Shown here piece by piece: positions 53,581-61,437 of a DNA stretch of 64,000 nucleotides; within the stretch, counting starts at the first letter, position 1; each line of letters starts with the position of its first letter. Under the pieces are notes generated by a model that did no database searches, was not told the DNA's origin, and saw only the letters and a program-made list of their open reading frames with translations. This DNA is from Candidatus Muiribacterium halophilum (GTDB taxonomy: Bacteria > Muiribacteriota > Muiribacteriia > Muiribacteriales > Muiribacteriaceae), in assembly GCA_023228995.1 (NCBI GenBank), contig JALOAD010000016.1, forward strand, positions 1-64,000, in the 5' to 3' direction. Made by a program: the position numbers and the translations under genes.

Positions 53581-53858
53581 TTTGTCCCCTTTAACCAATC
53601 TGGAAATTTATTATTAATTTTATATGCAAAAACAAGAATTTCAGCGACTACTTCAAAAAGTTCACCAGGTATTTCATCGCCAAGATTTACTTTTGAAAGT
53701 ATCTCAACTACATCAGGATCTTCATAAGTTACAATGCCGAGTTCTTTTGCTTTTTTGACTAATATATCAGCTTTTTCACCAAATCCTTTTGCAATAACCT
53801 GAGGTGAATCAGTTTTTGTTTTAGGAGTGTATTTTACAGCAACTGCTTTTTTTTTCAT
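53577..53858 (-). CDS. FlhB C-terminal-domain-like protein (YlqH type)
   Basis: 93 residues matching the cytoplasmic tail of the flagellar/type III export switch protein FlhB: KKKAVAVKYTPKTKTDSPQV, then KGFGEKADILVKKAKELGIV, DPDVVEILSKVNLGDEIPGE and LFEVVAEILVFAY. The NPTH autocleavage motif of full FlhB is absent (the aligned start is AVAVKY). Stand-alone versions accompany FliK-like genes, as here, where it overlaps the FliK-like gene by 4 bases. Probably a switch-related accessory factor. Confidence 0.88.
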   Translation of the reverse strand: MKKKAVAVKYTPKTKTDSPQVIAKGFGEKADILVKKAKELGIVTYEDPDVVEILSKVNLGDEIPGELFEVVAEILVFAYKINNKFPDWLKGTK

Positions 53859-54967
53859 ACTTTTATATCAATGCCTCCACTATTATTAATATTAACTTTG
53901 TTTATTTTATTTGGTTTATTTATATCAGATTTTAAAGTTTTTATCCATACATTCAAACCATTTTTTTCAATTATTTCTTTAAGCTCATTTTTCATACTTT
54001 CTATAAAATTTAATAAATCTTCATTTTCAGTCTGAAAGGTTATATCAAGATTTTTACCTTTTATATAATAACTTGATGATATTTTCAATAGATTTATATT
54101 AGACATATCTAGAATAAAAAAAATATTAACAACTTCATCTTTTTTTTTTAAATTATTTGATTTAAATGATAATTCAGAGTGTTTAAATGTTTTTTCTTTA
54201 TCATTGTAACCCCAAGGAATTTGAATAAATACAGTTTTTTTATCATCATAAGAAAGTATATTATTTATATCAATGAATTTTTGAATCGAAGAACTATCCC
54301 CATTAGGGGTTTTTGCAATAAATTCTTTAATATCTGGAAAATTTTGTTTGTTTTCTGAAATAAATTTTGATTCAAATGATAAAAGTGAGTTTTTTAAAAA
54401 ATCTGAAATGCTTTTTTTATCAGATAAATCAGGTAGAAATTTATTTATAAACTCCTCTTTTTTATTTTCAGGAACAAAGTTAAGTATTTTTTTATAAAGA
54501 TCAGATATGTTTTTAACATCTTTTAATTGATTCAATGTATTAAACAAATCAATAAGTGATGGAGATATTTTAAAACCTTTTTTTAAATATAATAAAGCAT
54601 TTTCTGTATTTAAATTTTCTGATATAAGTTTTTCAAGCATTGGAAGTTTTGATATTTCAATATTATTTTTTAGCAGATTATTTATATTTTTTGATTCAGA
54701 ATCTTTACCTTCTGGATCAACTATTTTAAGAAATGTTGTATTTCCTTCTTTTTTTTGAACATAAACATTAATATTTTGATTAAGTTTTAAAGGTACTTTT
54801 GAAGTTGCAGAAAATATTTCTCCCTTTAAAGAAATAATGGGTTTTCCGTCAGAAAAACCCATTATCTTACCTTTTAAGACCTCACCGATTTTAAAAGAGT
54901 TTTCTTTATTTAATGTAACATCTTTTAGAATTCCTCTAAAATCGGTTGATACAATATCAGTCTTCAT
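53855..54967 (-). CDS. FliK-like flagellar hook-length control protein
   Basis: 370 residues. Start ATG 54967 shares its first base with the preceding stop (TGATG); a TTG three bases earlier is less likely. The N-terminal 230 residues are Lys/Asn/Ser-rich and low-complexity. The C-terminal part (about 235-350) has the FliK core pattern: FIQIPWGYNDKEKTFKHSEL, FFILDMSNINLLKISSSYYI and DITFQTENEDLLNFIESMKN with VWIKTLK. Adjacency to the FlhB-C-like protein supports the call, as FliK acts on FlhB. Equivalent pairs (YlqG/YlqH) are known in Bacillus. Confidence 0.75.
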   Translation of the reverse strand: MKTDIVSTDFRGILKDVTLNKENSFKIGEVLKGKIMGFSDGKPIISLKGEIFSATSKVPLKLNQNINVYVQKKEGNTTFLKIVDPEGKDSESKNINNLLKNNIEISKLPMLEKLISENLNTENALLYLKKGFKISPSLIDLFNTLNQLKDVKNISDLYKKILNFVPENKKEEFINKFLPDLSDKKSISDFLKNSLLSFESKFISENKQNFPDIKEFIAKTPNGDSSSIQKFIDINNILSYDDKKTVFIQIPWGYNDKEKTFKHSELSFKSNNLKKKDEVVNIFFILDMSNINLLKISSSYYIKGKNLDITFQTENEDLLNFIESMKNELKEIIEKNGLNVWIKTLKSDINKPNKINKVNINNSGGIDIKV

Positions 54968-56184
54968 CAAGCGTTATCTTTAATCACCTTAGCAAGTCTT
55001 TTAATTCCAAGATCTATATCTTCAATTGTTGAATAAGAAAAATTCACTCTAAGAGTGTTTTGACCTTTTCCATTACAATGAAATGCAGAACCTATAACAT
55101 AAGCAACTTTTTCTTTAACAGCTTTTGGAAATAAATCATCAGCACTCATGTGATCAGGAAGTTTAACCCATAAAAACATACCACCTTCAGGTTTTGTCCA
55201 AGAAAGCCCATCAATTTTAGGCATTTCTTTTTCAAGAGCATTAAGCATGAATTTTAATTTTTGTTTATAGTATGCAACATTGTTTGTAATTTGAGTTTCA
55301 AGATGACCAAGTTTTACAAATTCAGCAGCTATAGCTTGAGTAAATGGAGGAGTACAAAGATCTGTACCCTGTTTGATTATTGTTAGCTTTTGTATTATTT
55401 CTTTATTTTGAGATACAAGCCATCCTAATCTCAATCCAGGAAGCATTGTTTTTGAAAAAGTATACATTGAAATAACATAGCCTTTTTTATCTAATGAAAG
55501 TATAGTAGGAATAGATTCCCCAGAATATCTTAAAGCTCGATAAGGACTATCTTCAAGAATAGGTATTCCAAATTTATACGCAATTCTTAAAAGTTCATTT
55601 CTTCTATTAAGACTCATAGTTATTCCAGTAGGATTCTGAAAATCAGGAATTACATAAATGAATTTAGGCATTTTTTCATTTCTTTTTTTAATTGCCTCGA
55701 GTTTTTCTTCTAAATCAGATGTTATTAAACCTTCTTCATCAAGATCAATTCCCATATAATTTGCTTTATAAGCTGAGAAAGACTGTAATGCACCAAGATA
55801 AGTTGGAACACCAACAACAATAGTATCACCAGAATTGACAAAAAGTTTGCCTGTCATATCAAGACCCTGTTGACTGGCAGTCGTTACCAGAACATTTTCG
55901 TTATCAAAAGGATAATCGTCTTCATTTTTCATAAGTTTAAGTATTTGAGCTTTAAGATTAGGATCACCTTCAGTAGGACCGTATTGCATCATAAATGCAC
56001 CTTCACGTTCAATAATACTAGAAGTTATTTCTTTGATTTTTTCTGTAGGAAATGTTTCAGGTGCAGGAAGTCCACCTGCGAAAGAAATAATTCCCGGTTC
56101 TCTAATAAGCTTAAGTAATTCTCTGATAACAGAAGCTTTCATAGCTTTGGCTGAATCAGAAAAAATATTCTCGAGATCCAACAT
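54967..56184 (-). CDS. PLP-dependent aminotransferase (class I/II, LysN/MocR-like)
   Basis: 405 residues from ATG 56184, which follows GGGAG; an upstream ATG at 56217 is less well placed. Motifs: GIISFAGGLPAPETFP (about 25-40), QYGPTEGDPNLKAQI, VTTASQQGLDMTGKLF, PDFQNPTGITMSLNRR and the PLP lysine in FSKTMLPGLRLGWL. It resembles 2-aminoadipate/aromatic or valine-pyruvate aminotransferases. The exact substrate cannot be deduced. Sits between PhoH and the FliK-like gene in the minus-strand operon. Confidence 0.9.
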   Translation of the reverse strand: MLDLENIFSDSAKAMKASVIRELLKLIREPGIISFAGGLPAPETFPTEKIKEITSSIIEREGAFMMQYGPTEGDPNLKAQILKLMKNEDDYPFDNENVLVTTASQQGLDMTGKLFVNSGDTIVVGVPTYLGALQSFSAYKANYMGIDLDEEGLITSDLEEKLEAIKKRNEKMPKFIYVIPDFQNPTGITMSLNRRNELLRIAYKFGIPILEDSPYRALRYSGESIPTILSLDKKGYVISMYTFSKTMLPGLRLGWLVSQNKEIIQKLTIIKQGTDLCTPPFTQAIAAEFVKLGHLETQITNNVAYYKQKLKFMLNALEKEMPKIDGLSWTKPEGGMFLWVKLPDHMSADDLFPKAVKEKVAYVIGSAFHCNGKGQNTLRVNFSYSTIEDIDLGIKRLAKVIKDNA

Positions 56185-56278
56185 ATTATACTCCCTTTTC
56201 GGGGAATAAATCCCCATTTATATTTTTTTAAAGACTTTATCAAACTTTTTTTCTAAGTTTGATTCTTTCTTTTTTATA

Positions 56279-57574
56279 TTATAACAGCTCTGCACCTTTA
56301 GATGCAAGAATACTTCTTTCACCCTTGTTAAGTACAATTCTACCTGCAATAGGTTCATTTTTAAATTTTTCAGCAACATAAGATAAACCATTATTTGATT
56401 CATCAAGATAAGGAATATCAATTTGAAATGGATCACCTGTAAGAACTATTTTAGTGTTTTCACCAGCTCTTGTAATAATTGTTTTTACTTCATGACTTGT
56501 AAGATTTTGAGCTTCATCAATTATAATATAACTATCTGGAAGACTTCTTCCTCTAATATAAGTCAAAGCTTCAACTTGAATTAATTTATTTTCATAAAGA
56601 TAACTGTATTCTTTTTTTATATCAGCACCAAATAAATAATCAAGATTATCAGTTATAGGTTGCATCCAACTACCCATTTTTTCATCTTTACCACCAGGAA
56701 GATAACCTATATCTTTTCCCATAGGAATAACAGGTCTTGATACAATAAGTCTTTTATAAACTTTTTCACCAAGAACTTTTTCAAGACCAGCAGCCAATGC
56801 CAAAAGGGTTTTACCAGTTCCAGCAGTACCAATAAGACATACTAACTGCACATTTGAAGACATAAGAAGTTCTATTGCAAATCTCTGCTCAAGATTTCTT
56901 GCATCAATTCCCCATGGTTTAGTTGCTATATGAAAAAGTGGTTTTATAGTATCAGTCTGATATTCATATTTTGCAAGGGCAGACTGTCCTGTTCCAGGAA
57001 CTTTAAGTAAAATGCATTCATTAGGTGTAAATTTGTTATCAAGTTTAAGTTCTTTATCTTGATAAAAAGTATCAAGAACAGATTTTTCAACTGAAACAAT
57101 CTGAAAACCTCTAAAAACATCTAAAAAATTGACTTTATTACTTTCATAAGCTTCAGCTTTTATACCTAAAGCATTTGATTTAACTCTGACATTTATATCA
57201 TTTGAAACAAGTATAACCGGTTCTTTACTTTCTTTGCCAACTGAATAAGCAACGCTTATAATGTGATTATCTGCTGAATTTCTGTCAAGTGAAGAAGGAA
57301 TATCAGCATTTACACTAGTATGTTTTGTATCAATTTTTAAAATTCCACCTTTACCAACTTCTACACCTTTTATAAGGCTTCCGGTTTCACGAAGCTTATC
57401 AAGATTTTTAAGAACTTTTCTAGCATTTGCTCCAGCAGAACCAGAGTTTGTTTTGAGTTTGTCAAGTTCTTCAAGTACAACAAGTGGAAGAATAACTTCA
57501 TTATCTTCAAAATTAAAAATAGCATCACTGTCGTTTATCAGGATGTTTGTATCCAGAATATATTTTTTTATCAA
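56279..57574 (-). CDS. PIN-PhoH family ATPase/ribonuclease
   Basis: 431 residues. N-terminal PIN nuclease domain (1-140; ILDTNILINDSDAI, DNHIISVAY and VSNDINVRVK carry the acidic cluster), then the PhoH ATPase domain (about 210-420) with Walker A GTAGTGKTLLAL, RPVIPMGKDIGYLPG, Walker B IIDEAQNLT and TGDPFQID. PhoH2-type proteins are described as RNA helicase/RNases, sometimes in toxin-antitoxin pairs; no antitoxin is seen here. Overlaps the methyltransferase gene by 4 bases. Confidence 0.94.
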   Translation of the reverse strand: MIKKYILDTNILINDSDAIFNFEDNEVILPLVVLEELDKLKTNSGSAGANARKVLKNLDKLRETGSLIKGVEVGKGGILKIDTKHTSVNADIPSSLDRNSADNHIISVAYSVGKESKEPVILVSNDINVRVKSNALGIKAEAYESNKVNFLDVFRGFQIVSVEKSVLDTFYQDKELKLDNKFTPNECILLKVPGTGQSALAKYEYQTDTIKPLFHIATKPWGIDARNLEQRFAIELLMSSNVQLVCLIGTAGTGKTLLALAAGLEKVLGEKVYKRLIVSRPVIPMGKDIGYLPGGKDEKMGSWMQPITDNLDYLFGADIKKEYSYLYENKLIQVEALTYIRGRSLPDSYIIIDEAQNLTSHEVKTIITRAGENTKIVLTGDPFQIDIPYLDESNNGLSYVAEKFKNEPIAGRIVLNKGERSILASKGAELL

Positions 57575-58302
57575 AAATCCTCCCTTCTGAAAATATATAA
57601 TATTCTTTCTGAGTATTTATCAGTTTTATTTTCGCTGAAACCATCATAATTAGCTTTGAAAACAAAACTATTTTTTTTTGCAGAATCCAATATTATTTCA
57701 CCAGAAAATATCCTTCTTTTGTGTTTTTCTTTATATTTTGTATATTTATCATCATTATTTCGGATAAAAAATACTAAATCATTTATAAATAAATCTTTTG
57801 TTACAAATTTATTATACCATATACTAAAAAAATCTTTGTTTTCCATAGTAAAAACATTATTTTTAAAAAGATTTCTTATTTTAGCCATAGTTATTATATC
57901 AAATATAAGAATACCGCCTTTATTTAAGTTTTTTTTACAATTTTCAAAAAAAGTATAAAGTTGTTCTTCAGTTGCAAGATAATTTAATGAATCATATATA
58001 CATGTTATTGCATCAAATTTTTCGGTTATGGGAAGGTTTTTAGACATATCAGCTTTTATAAAATTACATTCAGGATTTTTTTGTTTTGCAATTGAAAGCA
58101 TGTTATTTGAAATATCAGTTCCGGTGACTTTGAATTCCTGTTTTAAATAATATGTTATATTACCTGTTCCACATGCGATATCAAGTATATTTTTACATTG
58201 AGGTGAATGCTGATGAATTTTTTTTATAATAAAAGAAGCCCATTCATCATAAGGAACATTATCCATGATTTTGTCATAAAACTGTGAAAATTCTTTATAC
58301 AT
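57571..58302 (-). CDS. Class I SAM-dependent methyltransferase
   Basis: 243 residues. Opens YKEFSQFYDKIMDNVPYDEW, with motif I ILDIACGTGNITYYL (about 41-55), motif II TGTDISNNMLSIAKQ, FDAITCIYDSLNYL and LNKGGILIFDI. The YDxxM...PYxxW opening is common in small cytoplasmic methyltransferases of unknown substrate. First gene of the minus-strand operon running to alr. Confidence 0.88.
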   Translation of the reverse strand: MYKEFSQFYDKIMDNVPYDEWASFIIKKIHQHSPQCKNILDIACGTGNITYYLKQEFKVTGTDISNNMLSIAKQKNPECNFIKADMSKNLPITEKFDAITCIYDSLNYLATEEQLYTFFENCKKNLNKGGILIFDIITMAKIRNLFKNNVFTMENKDFFSIWYNKFVTKDLFINDLVFFIRNNDDKYTKYKEKHKRRIFSGEIILDSAKKNSFVFKANYDGFSENKTDKYSERILYIFRREDF

Positions 58303-58390
58303 GTTATTATTCTATATGAAATGTATTGTGTAGTAAAGGGAAAAGAGCGGAAAACCATTTGCCATGGATTTACACGGATAAGGCTTTAAA

Positions 58391-58670
58391 ATTAAAAATC
58401 TGTCATCCCGGTACTATTCTGAGAAATTGTCATCCCGGTATGATTCTGAGAAATTGTCATCCCGGTATGATTCTGAGCCGGGATCTCGCTTTTGATATTT
58501 TTATCATTACACTAACGCAAAAAAATAATCATTCGGTACCATTCGATATTTTACATCCATATAAAATATCTCTTTACCTTCGTTCACTTATAATACATCC
58601 GTATATTATATGCTTCGCAACGTTCACTCAAGTTACCGAGTAGATTTTTTTTTTTGCTTTTGTTTATGGT
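58391..58670 (-). repeat. Inverted copy of the compound repeat
   Basis: Reverse complement of one 343-bp unit from 48725-49517, minus its last part. Three 27-bp palindromic units (58401-58488, TGTCATCCCGGTATGATTCT type) are followed by the GCGTTAGTGTAATGA segment and the hairpin region, ending in ACTCAAGTTACCGAGTAG and a long T tract. Confidence 0.9.
58401..58488 (+). repeat. Three 27-bp palindromic units in tandem
   Basis: Each unit begins TGTCATCCCGG and ends TTCTGAGAAAT, and the last closes with GAGCCGGGATCTCG. ATCCCGG / CCGGGAT arms make a strong hairpin. Solitary relatives lie at 10935, 28456 and 46036. Confidence 0.85.
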
Positions 58671-58694
58671 TTTGACTTTAATTCGACAATCACG

Positions 58695-58719
58695 AAAAAT
58701 TGTTCACTGGACAATTTTT
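58695..58719. repeat. Palindrome variant (TTGTTC-ACTG-GACAA)
   Basis: Perfect arms AAAAATTGTTC / GACAATTTTT around ACTG (one arm base unpaired), related in layout to the palindromes at 456 and 10765. Confidence 0.5.
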
Positions 58720-58760
58720 ATTGTATATTATTCTTTTGGGTTGTATATTTAATCAGAGGA

Positions 58761-58907
58761 GGCTGTTGAAAAACTAAAATTATTAAACATTGAAACAAAA
58801 ATAGGGTTTGTGCCGAGCTATAAATTTAGCTTACATAAATCGGCCTGACCATGCTGTTTGTTTTTAAGGTTAAGTTTAAAAAAAGAAAACAGACTTTTTC
58901 AACAGCT
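58761..58907 (+). mobile_element. MITE-like element, copy 2, with 8-bp target-site duplication
   Basis: 147 bp, with GGCTGTTGAAAAA at the left and TTTTTCAACAGCT at the right (12 of 13 inverted-repeat bases match). It is flanked on both sides by TCAGAGGA (58753-58760 and 58908-58915), a convincing 8-bp target duplication, so this copy is younger than copy 1. The right duplication provides the AGAGGA ribosome-binding site of the gene starting at 58923. The interior is homologous, in opposite orientation, to 165-309. Confidence 0.85.
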
Positions 58908-58922
58908 TCAGAGGATTTTATT

Positions 58923-60179
58923 ATGAAAATATTTTTAGTTTTATCAATATTAGTTTTTTCAATAATTGTATTAATATTATTTTATTTATCTATAAAAAAA
59001 AGAAATAAAATAGAAAACAAAATTATTAGATCAAATTTTTATTCAATTTATGAGCACGATAAAAGGAAAAAAACATTATTCGCATTAACTGAGCATTTAG
59101 ATTTACAAAACTTTGTTAAATTTATAAATAGAGATATATTTTATTTTAGAGCATTGCTTTTTTATGATTTAAACCCTCATATAAACCTTTCTTTTAATAA
59201 AGATAATTTAGATAAAGAGAAAATATTAACAGAAAGTGAATGGAAAAAAAACTTATGTTCACAGAATTCACTTATGAGAAAAAGAGCTTTGGAAGAAATA
59301 CATAATTATTCACATCTTGATACATTTATAAAAGAGAGATTTAATCAAGAAAACGATATGTATGTTGTTAATATGTTTTTAGAAGAATCAAAAATAAATA
59401 TTGAAATTCCAGATTTAATAAAAAAATTAAAAATTGCTGATGATAGAAAGACAATAGCATTGATTTTTAACAGATTATTTGAAAGAAGAGTTGAACTTTT
59501 AAATTATGAAAATAATATAAAAAGTTTGAATAATGCCGAATACACTGTTTTATTAAATATCGTACTCTATCCTGAAAAATTCATTGAAAATATTATATCA
59601 ATGATGGAAAAGGAAGAAGATGATTCTATGTTTTATTTTTTAAATACTATTATTTCAAAAGTTGAGCCAGATAATCTTGAAATTCTTAATAGATTAATTG
59701 TTATTAATGAAAAATATAATGACAAAAATGAAGAAGAATTATCAGATCTTTCTTCAGGAAACTTTGATACTCCTAAGAATTTATACTTACTTTTATATTA
59801 TTTTGAAAATTTTGACAATATAACTAAAGATTATATAACAGGAAAGATTTTGCGATATAAAAACGAAAAACTTACAGGAGCGCTTTTATCAACAATAATA
59901 AGATCAAAAGATAATTTTTTTGCAACATTGCTCGAAGATATTGTATATAATACAGAATCTATATATTTAAGACGACTTGGAGTTTTAGGTATGAAAAAAC
60001 TTAATATATGTCTTAACAGAAAATTTGTTGAAAAAATGATGAAAGAACAGGATATTGAAATATTTTATAACCTTATACCACTTATGAAAAATTCAAAAGA
60101 TCCAATTATATTAAAACAGTTAAAAAAGCTTTTAAATAACAAAAACTCAGAAATAAATGAACTCGTAAGAAATGTATAG
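58923..60179 (+). CDS. Membrane-anchored HEAT-like repeat protein, unknown
   Basis: 418 residues from ATG 58923. An ATG at 58851 lies within the MITE, so the longer reading is artefactual. One N-terminal membrane helix (MKIFLVLSILVFSIIVLILF) is followed by a cytoplasmic all-helical region with HEAT/Armadillo-like spacing (SLMRKRALEEIHNYSHLDTF; SIYLRRLGVLGMKKLNICLN; DPIILKQLKKLLNNKN). No family recognised. It may scaffold other proteins at the membrane. Confidence 0.7.
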   Translation: MKIFLVLSILVFSIIVLILFYLSIKKRNKIENKIIRSNFYSIYEHDKRKKTLFALTEHLDLQNFVKFINRDIFYFRALLFYDLNPHINLSFNKDNLDKEKILTESEWKKNLCSQNSLMRKRALEEIHNYSHLDTFIKERFNQENDMYVVNMFLEESKINIEIPDLIKKLKIADDRKTIALIFNRLFERRVELLNYENNIKSLNNAEYTVLLNIVLYPEKFIENIISMMEKEEDDSMFYFLNTIISKVEPDNLEILNRLIVINEKYNDKNEEELSDLSSGNFDTPKNLYLLLYYFENFDNITKDYITGKILRYKNEKLTGALLSTIIRSKDNFFATLLEDIVYNTESIYLRRLGVLGMKKLNICLNRKFVEKMMKEQDIEIFYNLIPLMKNSKDPIILKQLKKLLNNKNSEINELVRNV

Positions 60180-60220
60180 AATAGAGAAAATTAAAAATTA
60201 AGAATTATTCAAATGCTCGT

Positions 60221-60340
60221 ATACCGTTCTTATACGCTCCTATACTGTTTTATATACTCGTATACGCTTCACATACCGTTCTTATACGCTCCTATACTGT
60301 TTTATATACTCGTATACGCTTCACATACCGTTCTTATACT
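60221..60340. repeat. 52-bp tandem repeat, about 2.3 copies
   Basis: Copies start at 60221, 60273 and 60325 (partial) with ATACCGTTCTTATACGCTCC. The two full copies are identical, so the array is recent. Within each copy there are smaller TATACG/TATACT words every 10-12 bases, close to one helical turn, which could favour DNA bending. Confidence 0.85.
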
Positions 60341-60417
60341 GTTTTTAAACTCGCATACTAATATACCGCTGACCAATTTGTTTTTCATTGACTTTGCTGA
60401 TATACTTTTTTAACCGC

Positions 60418-60446
60418 TTGACAAAGGTATTAAAACTCCTTTATGG
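60418..60446 (+). promoter_or_regulatory. Probable promoter of the rplU-prp-rpmA operon
   Basis: TTGACA (60418-60423), 17-base spacer, TTATGG (60441-60446). The -35 is perfect and the -10 weak. The rplU start is 36 bases after the -10. Confidence 0.45.
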
Positions 60447-60481
60447 GACCTTTTTTCAGCGAGAAATAGACGGAGGAATAT

Positions 60482-60793
60482 ATGTACGCAATAGTAGAAA
60501 ATGGCGGAAAACAGTACAAAGTTACACCAGATTTATTATTCAAAGTCGAAAGAATGGATGTTGAAGAAAACAGTACAATAGAATTATCTAATGTACTTCT
60601 TTTGAATGATGGAAAGGATTCAAAAATCGGAAATCCTTTTGTTTCAGGTGCTAAAGTTGTTTGTTCTGTTCTTGAACACGGCAAAGCTAAAAAAGTAGTT
60701 GTATTCAAGTACAAACCAAAAAAGAAATATAGAAAACTTACTGGTCATAGACAGCAGTTTACAACTTTAAAAGTTGATAAGATTCAGGGATAA
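60482..60793 (+). CDS. rplU: 50S ribosomal protein L21
   Basis: 103 residues, standard length. Begins MYAIVENGGKQYKVTPDLLF and has the C-terminal RNA-binding motif KPKKKYRKLTGHRQQFTTLK. GGAGGA lies 7 bases before ATG. First gene of rplU-prp-rpmA, the common L21/L27 operon. Confidence 0.98.
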   Translation: MYAIVENGGKQYKVTPDLLFKVERMDVEENSTIELSNVLLLNDGKDSKIGNPFVSGAKVVCSVLEHGKAKKVVVFKYKPKKKYRKLTGHRQQFTTLKVDKIQG

Positions 60794-60795
60794 AA

Positions 60796-61122
60796 GTGAT
60801 TGTAATTACTGTTGAAAAACAGGGGAGCTTTATAAAAAAAATTAATATAAATGGCCATGCGAGATTTGATGTAAAAGGCAATGATATTGTGTGTGCCGGT
60901 GTTTCTGTATTGTTTTTTGCAACTGTGAATACACTTGGAAAGCTTTTTGAAGAAGGTGAATTATTCAAAGTTGAAAATATGGTCAAAGGAAATGCAAGTA
61001 TTATTTTTTCCAATAAAAATGAAGTTCAGATATTAGCCCTAAATCTTTTAACAGGTTTTGAAAACATTAAATATGAATATACTCAATTTTTAACAATCGA
61101 GGAGGTGAACATAAATGGCTAG
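60796..61122 (+). CDS. prp: Ribosomal-processing cysteine protease Prp
   Basis: 108 residues starting with GTG two bases after rplU. Family signature [20 protein letters not shown] contains the catalytic dyad (His about 21, Cys about 33). Prp removes an N-terminal extension from L27 in Firmicutes and some relatives. Here it lies between rplU and rpmA in the usual place and its end overlaps rpmA by 8 bases. The local L27 lacks the extension, so its role here is unclear. Confidence 0.92.
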   Translation: MIVITVEKQGSFIKKININGHARFDVKGNDIVCAGVSVLFFATVNTLGKLFEEGELFKVENMVKGNASIIFSNKNEVQILALNLLTGFENIKYEYTQFLTIEEVNING

Positions 61123-61375
61123 TAAGAAAGGTGTTGGAAGTTCAGGAAACGGTCGTGACAGTATAGGTAGAAGACTGGGCGTTAAAAAATATGGTGGTGA
61201 AATAGTTAAAGCTGGAAACATTCTTATCAGACAGAGAGGAACAAAAATTCATCCTGGTAAAAATGTTGGAAAAGGCTCAGATGACACTTTATTTGCTTTA
61301 ATAGAAGGAAAAGTAGTTTTTGAACCATATTATAGAACTAAAAAAAAGGTTAGTGTTTATCCAGTAGAAGCTTAA
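61115..61375 (+). CDS. rpmA: 50S ribosomal protein L27
   Basis: 86 residues. Starts [20 protein letters not shown], which is the mature form; the N-terminus reaches the peptidyl-transferase centre. An in-frame stop sits immediately before the ATG, so no cleavable extension exists. GGAGGTG is well spaced, and the gene overlaps prp by 8 bases. Confidence 0.98.
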   Translation: MASKKGVGSSGNGRDSIGRRLGVKKYGGEIVKAGNILIRQRGTKIHPGKNVGKGSDDTLFALIEGKVVFEPYYRTKKKVSVYPVEA

Positions 61376-61394
61376 TATTAATTTTTATATTAAT

Positions 61395-61424
61395 ACGGGT
61401 GTGCTGTTTGTACACCCGTTTTCT
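61395..61424 (+). terminator. Intrinsic terminator after rpmA
   Basis: Perfect ACGGGTGT / ACACCCGT stem with 9-base loop and a TTTTCTTT tail. Confidence 0.85.
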
Positions 61425-61437
61425 TTATTAAACTATT

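Larger units (their letters stand above)
58303..58922. other. Repeat-filled intergenic region
   Basis: Between divergent genes. It holds the inverted copy of the compound repeat (58391-58670), a palindrome variant (58695-58719), and a complete MITE-like element with 8-bp flanking duplication (58753-58915). No gene is supported. The upstream promoters of both flanking genes must be embedded in or beside these repeats. Confidence 0.75.
60180..60481. other. Gap upstream of rplU holding a 52-bp tandem repeat and promoter
   Basis: 302 bases without a gene. Its first part is an A+T-rich stretch, the middle a 52-bp tandem repeat (60221-60340), and the end a candidate promoter (60418-60446) for the L21/L27 operon. 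Confidence 0.65.

Noticed and set aside
53577-54967. Type III secretion system for virulence
   Set aside because: Only FliK-like and FlhB-C-like proteins are present; stand-alone pairs of this kind are known with flagella and no other injectisome genes are here.
56279-57574. PIN-PhoH toxin-antitoxin module
   Set aside because: No small antitoxin ORF lies just upstream; the gene is coupled to a methyltransferase instead.
58326-58643. Plus-strand ORF of 105 codons with CHPGMILRN repeats
   Set aside because: Lies wholly in the inverted copy of the compound repeat and has the same artefactual peptide as at 48.7-49.6 kb.
58851-58922. Upstream extension of the HEAT-like protein
   Set aside because: The extra codons lie in the MITE; ATG 58923 has the ribosome-binding site and begins a proper membrane helix.
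60221-60340. CRISPR-like or iteron origin
   Set aside because: The 52-bp copies are contiguous with no spacers; no rep or dnaA gene and no DnaA-box cluster.
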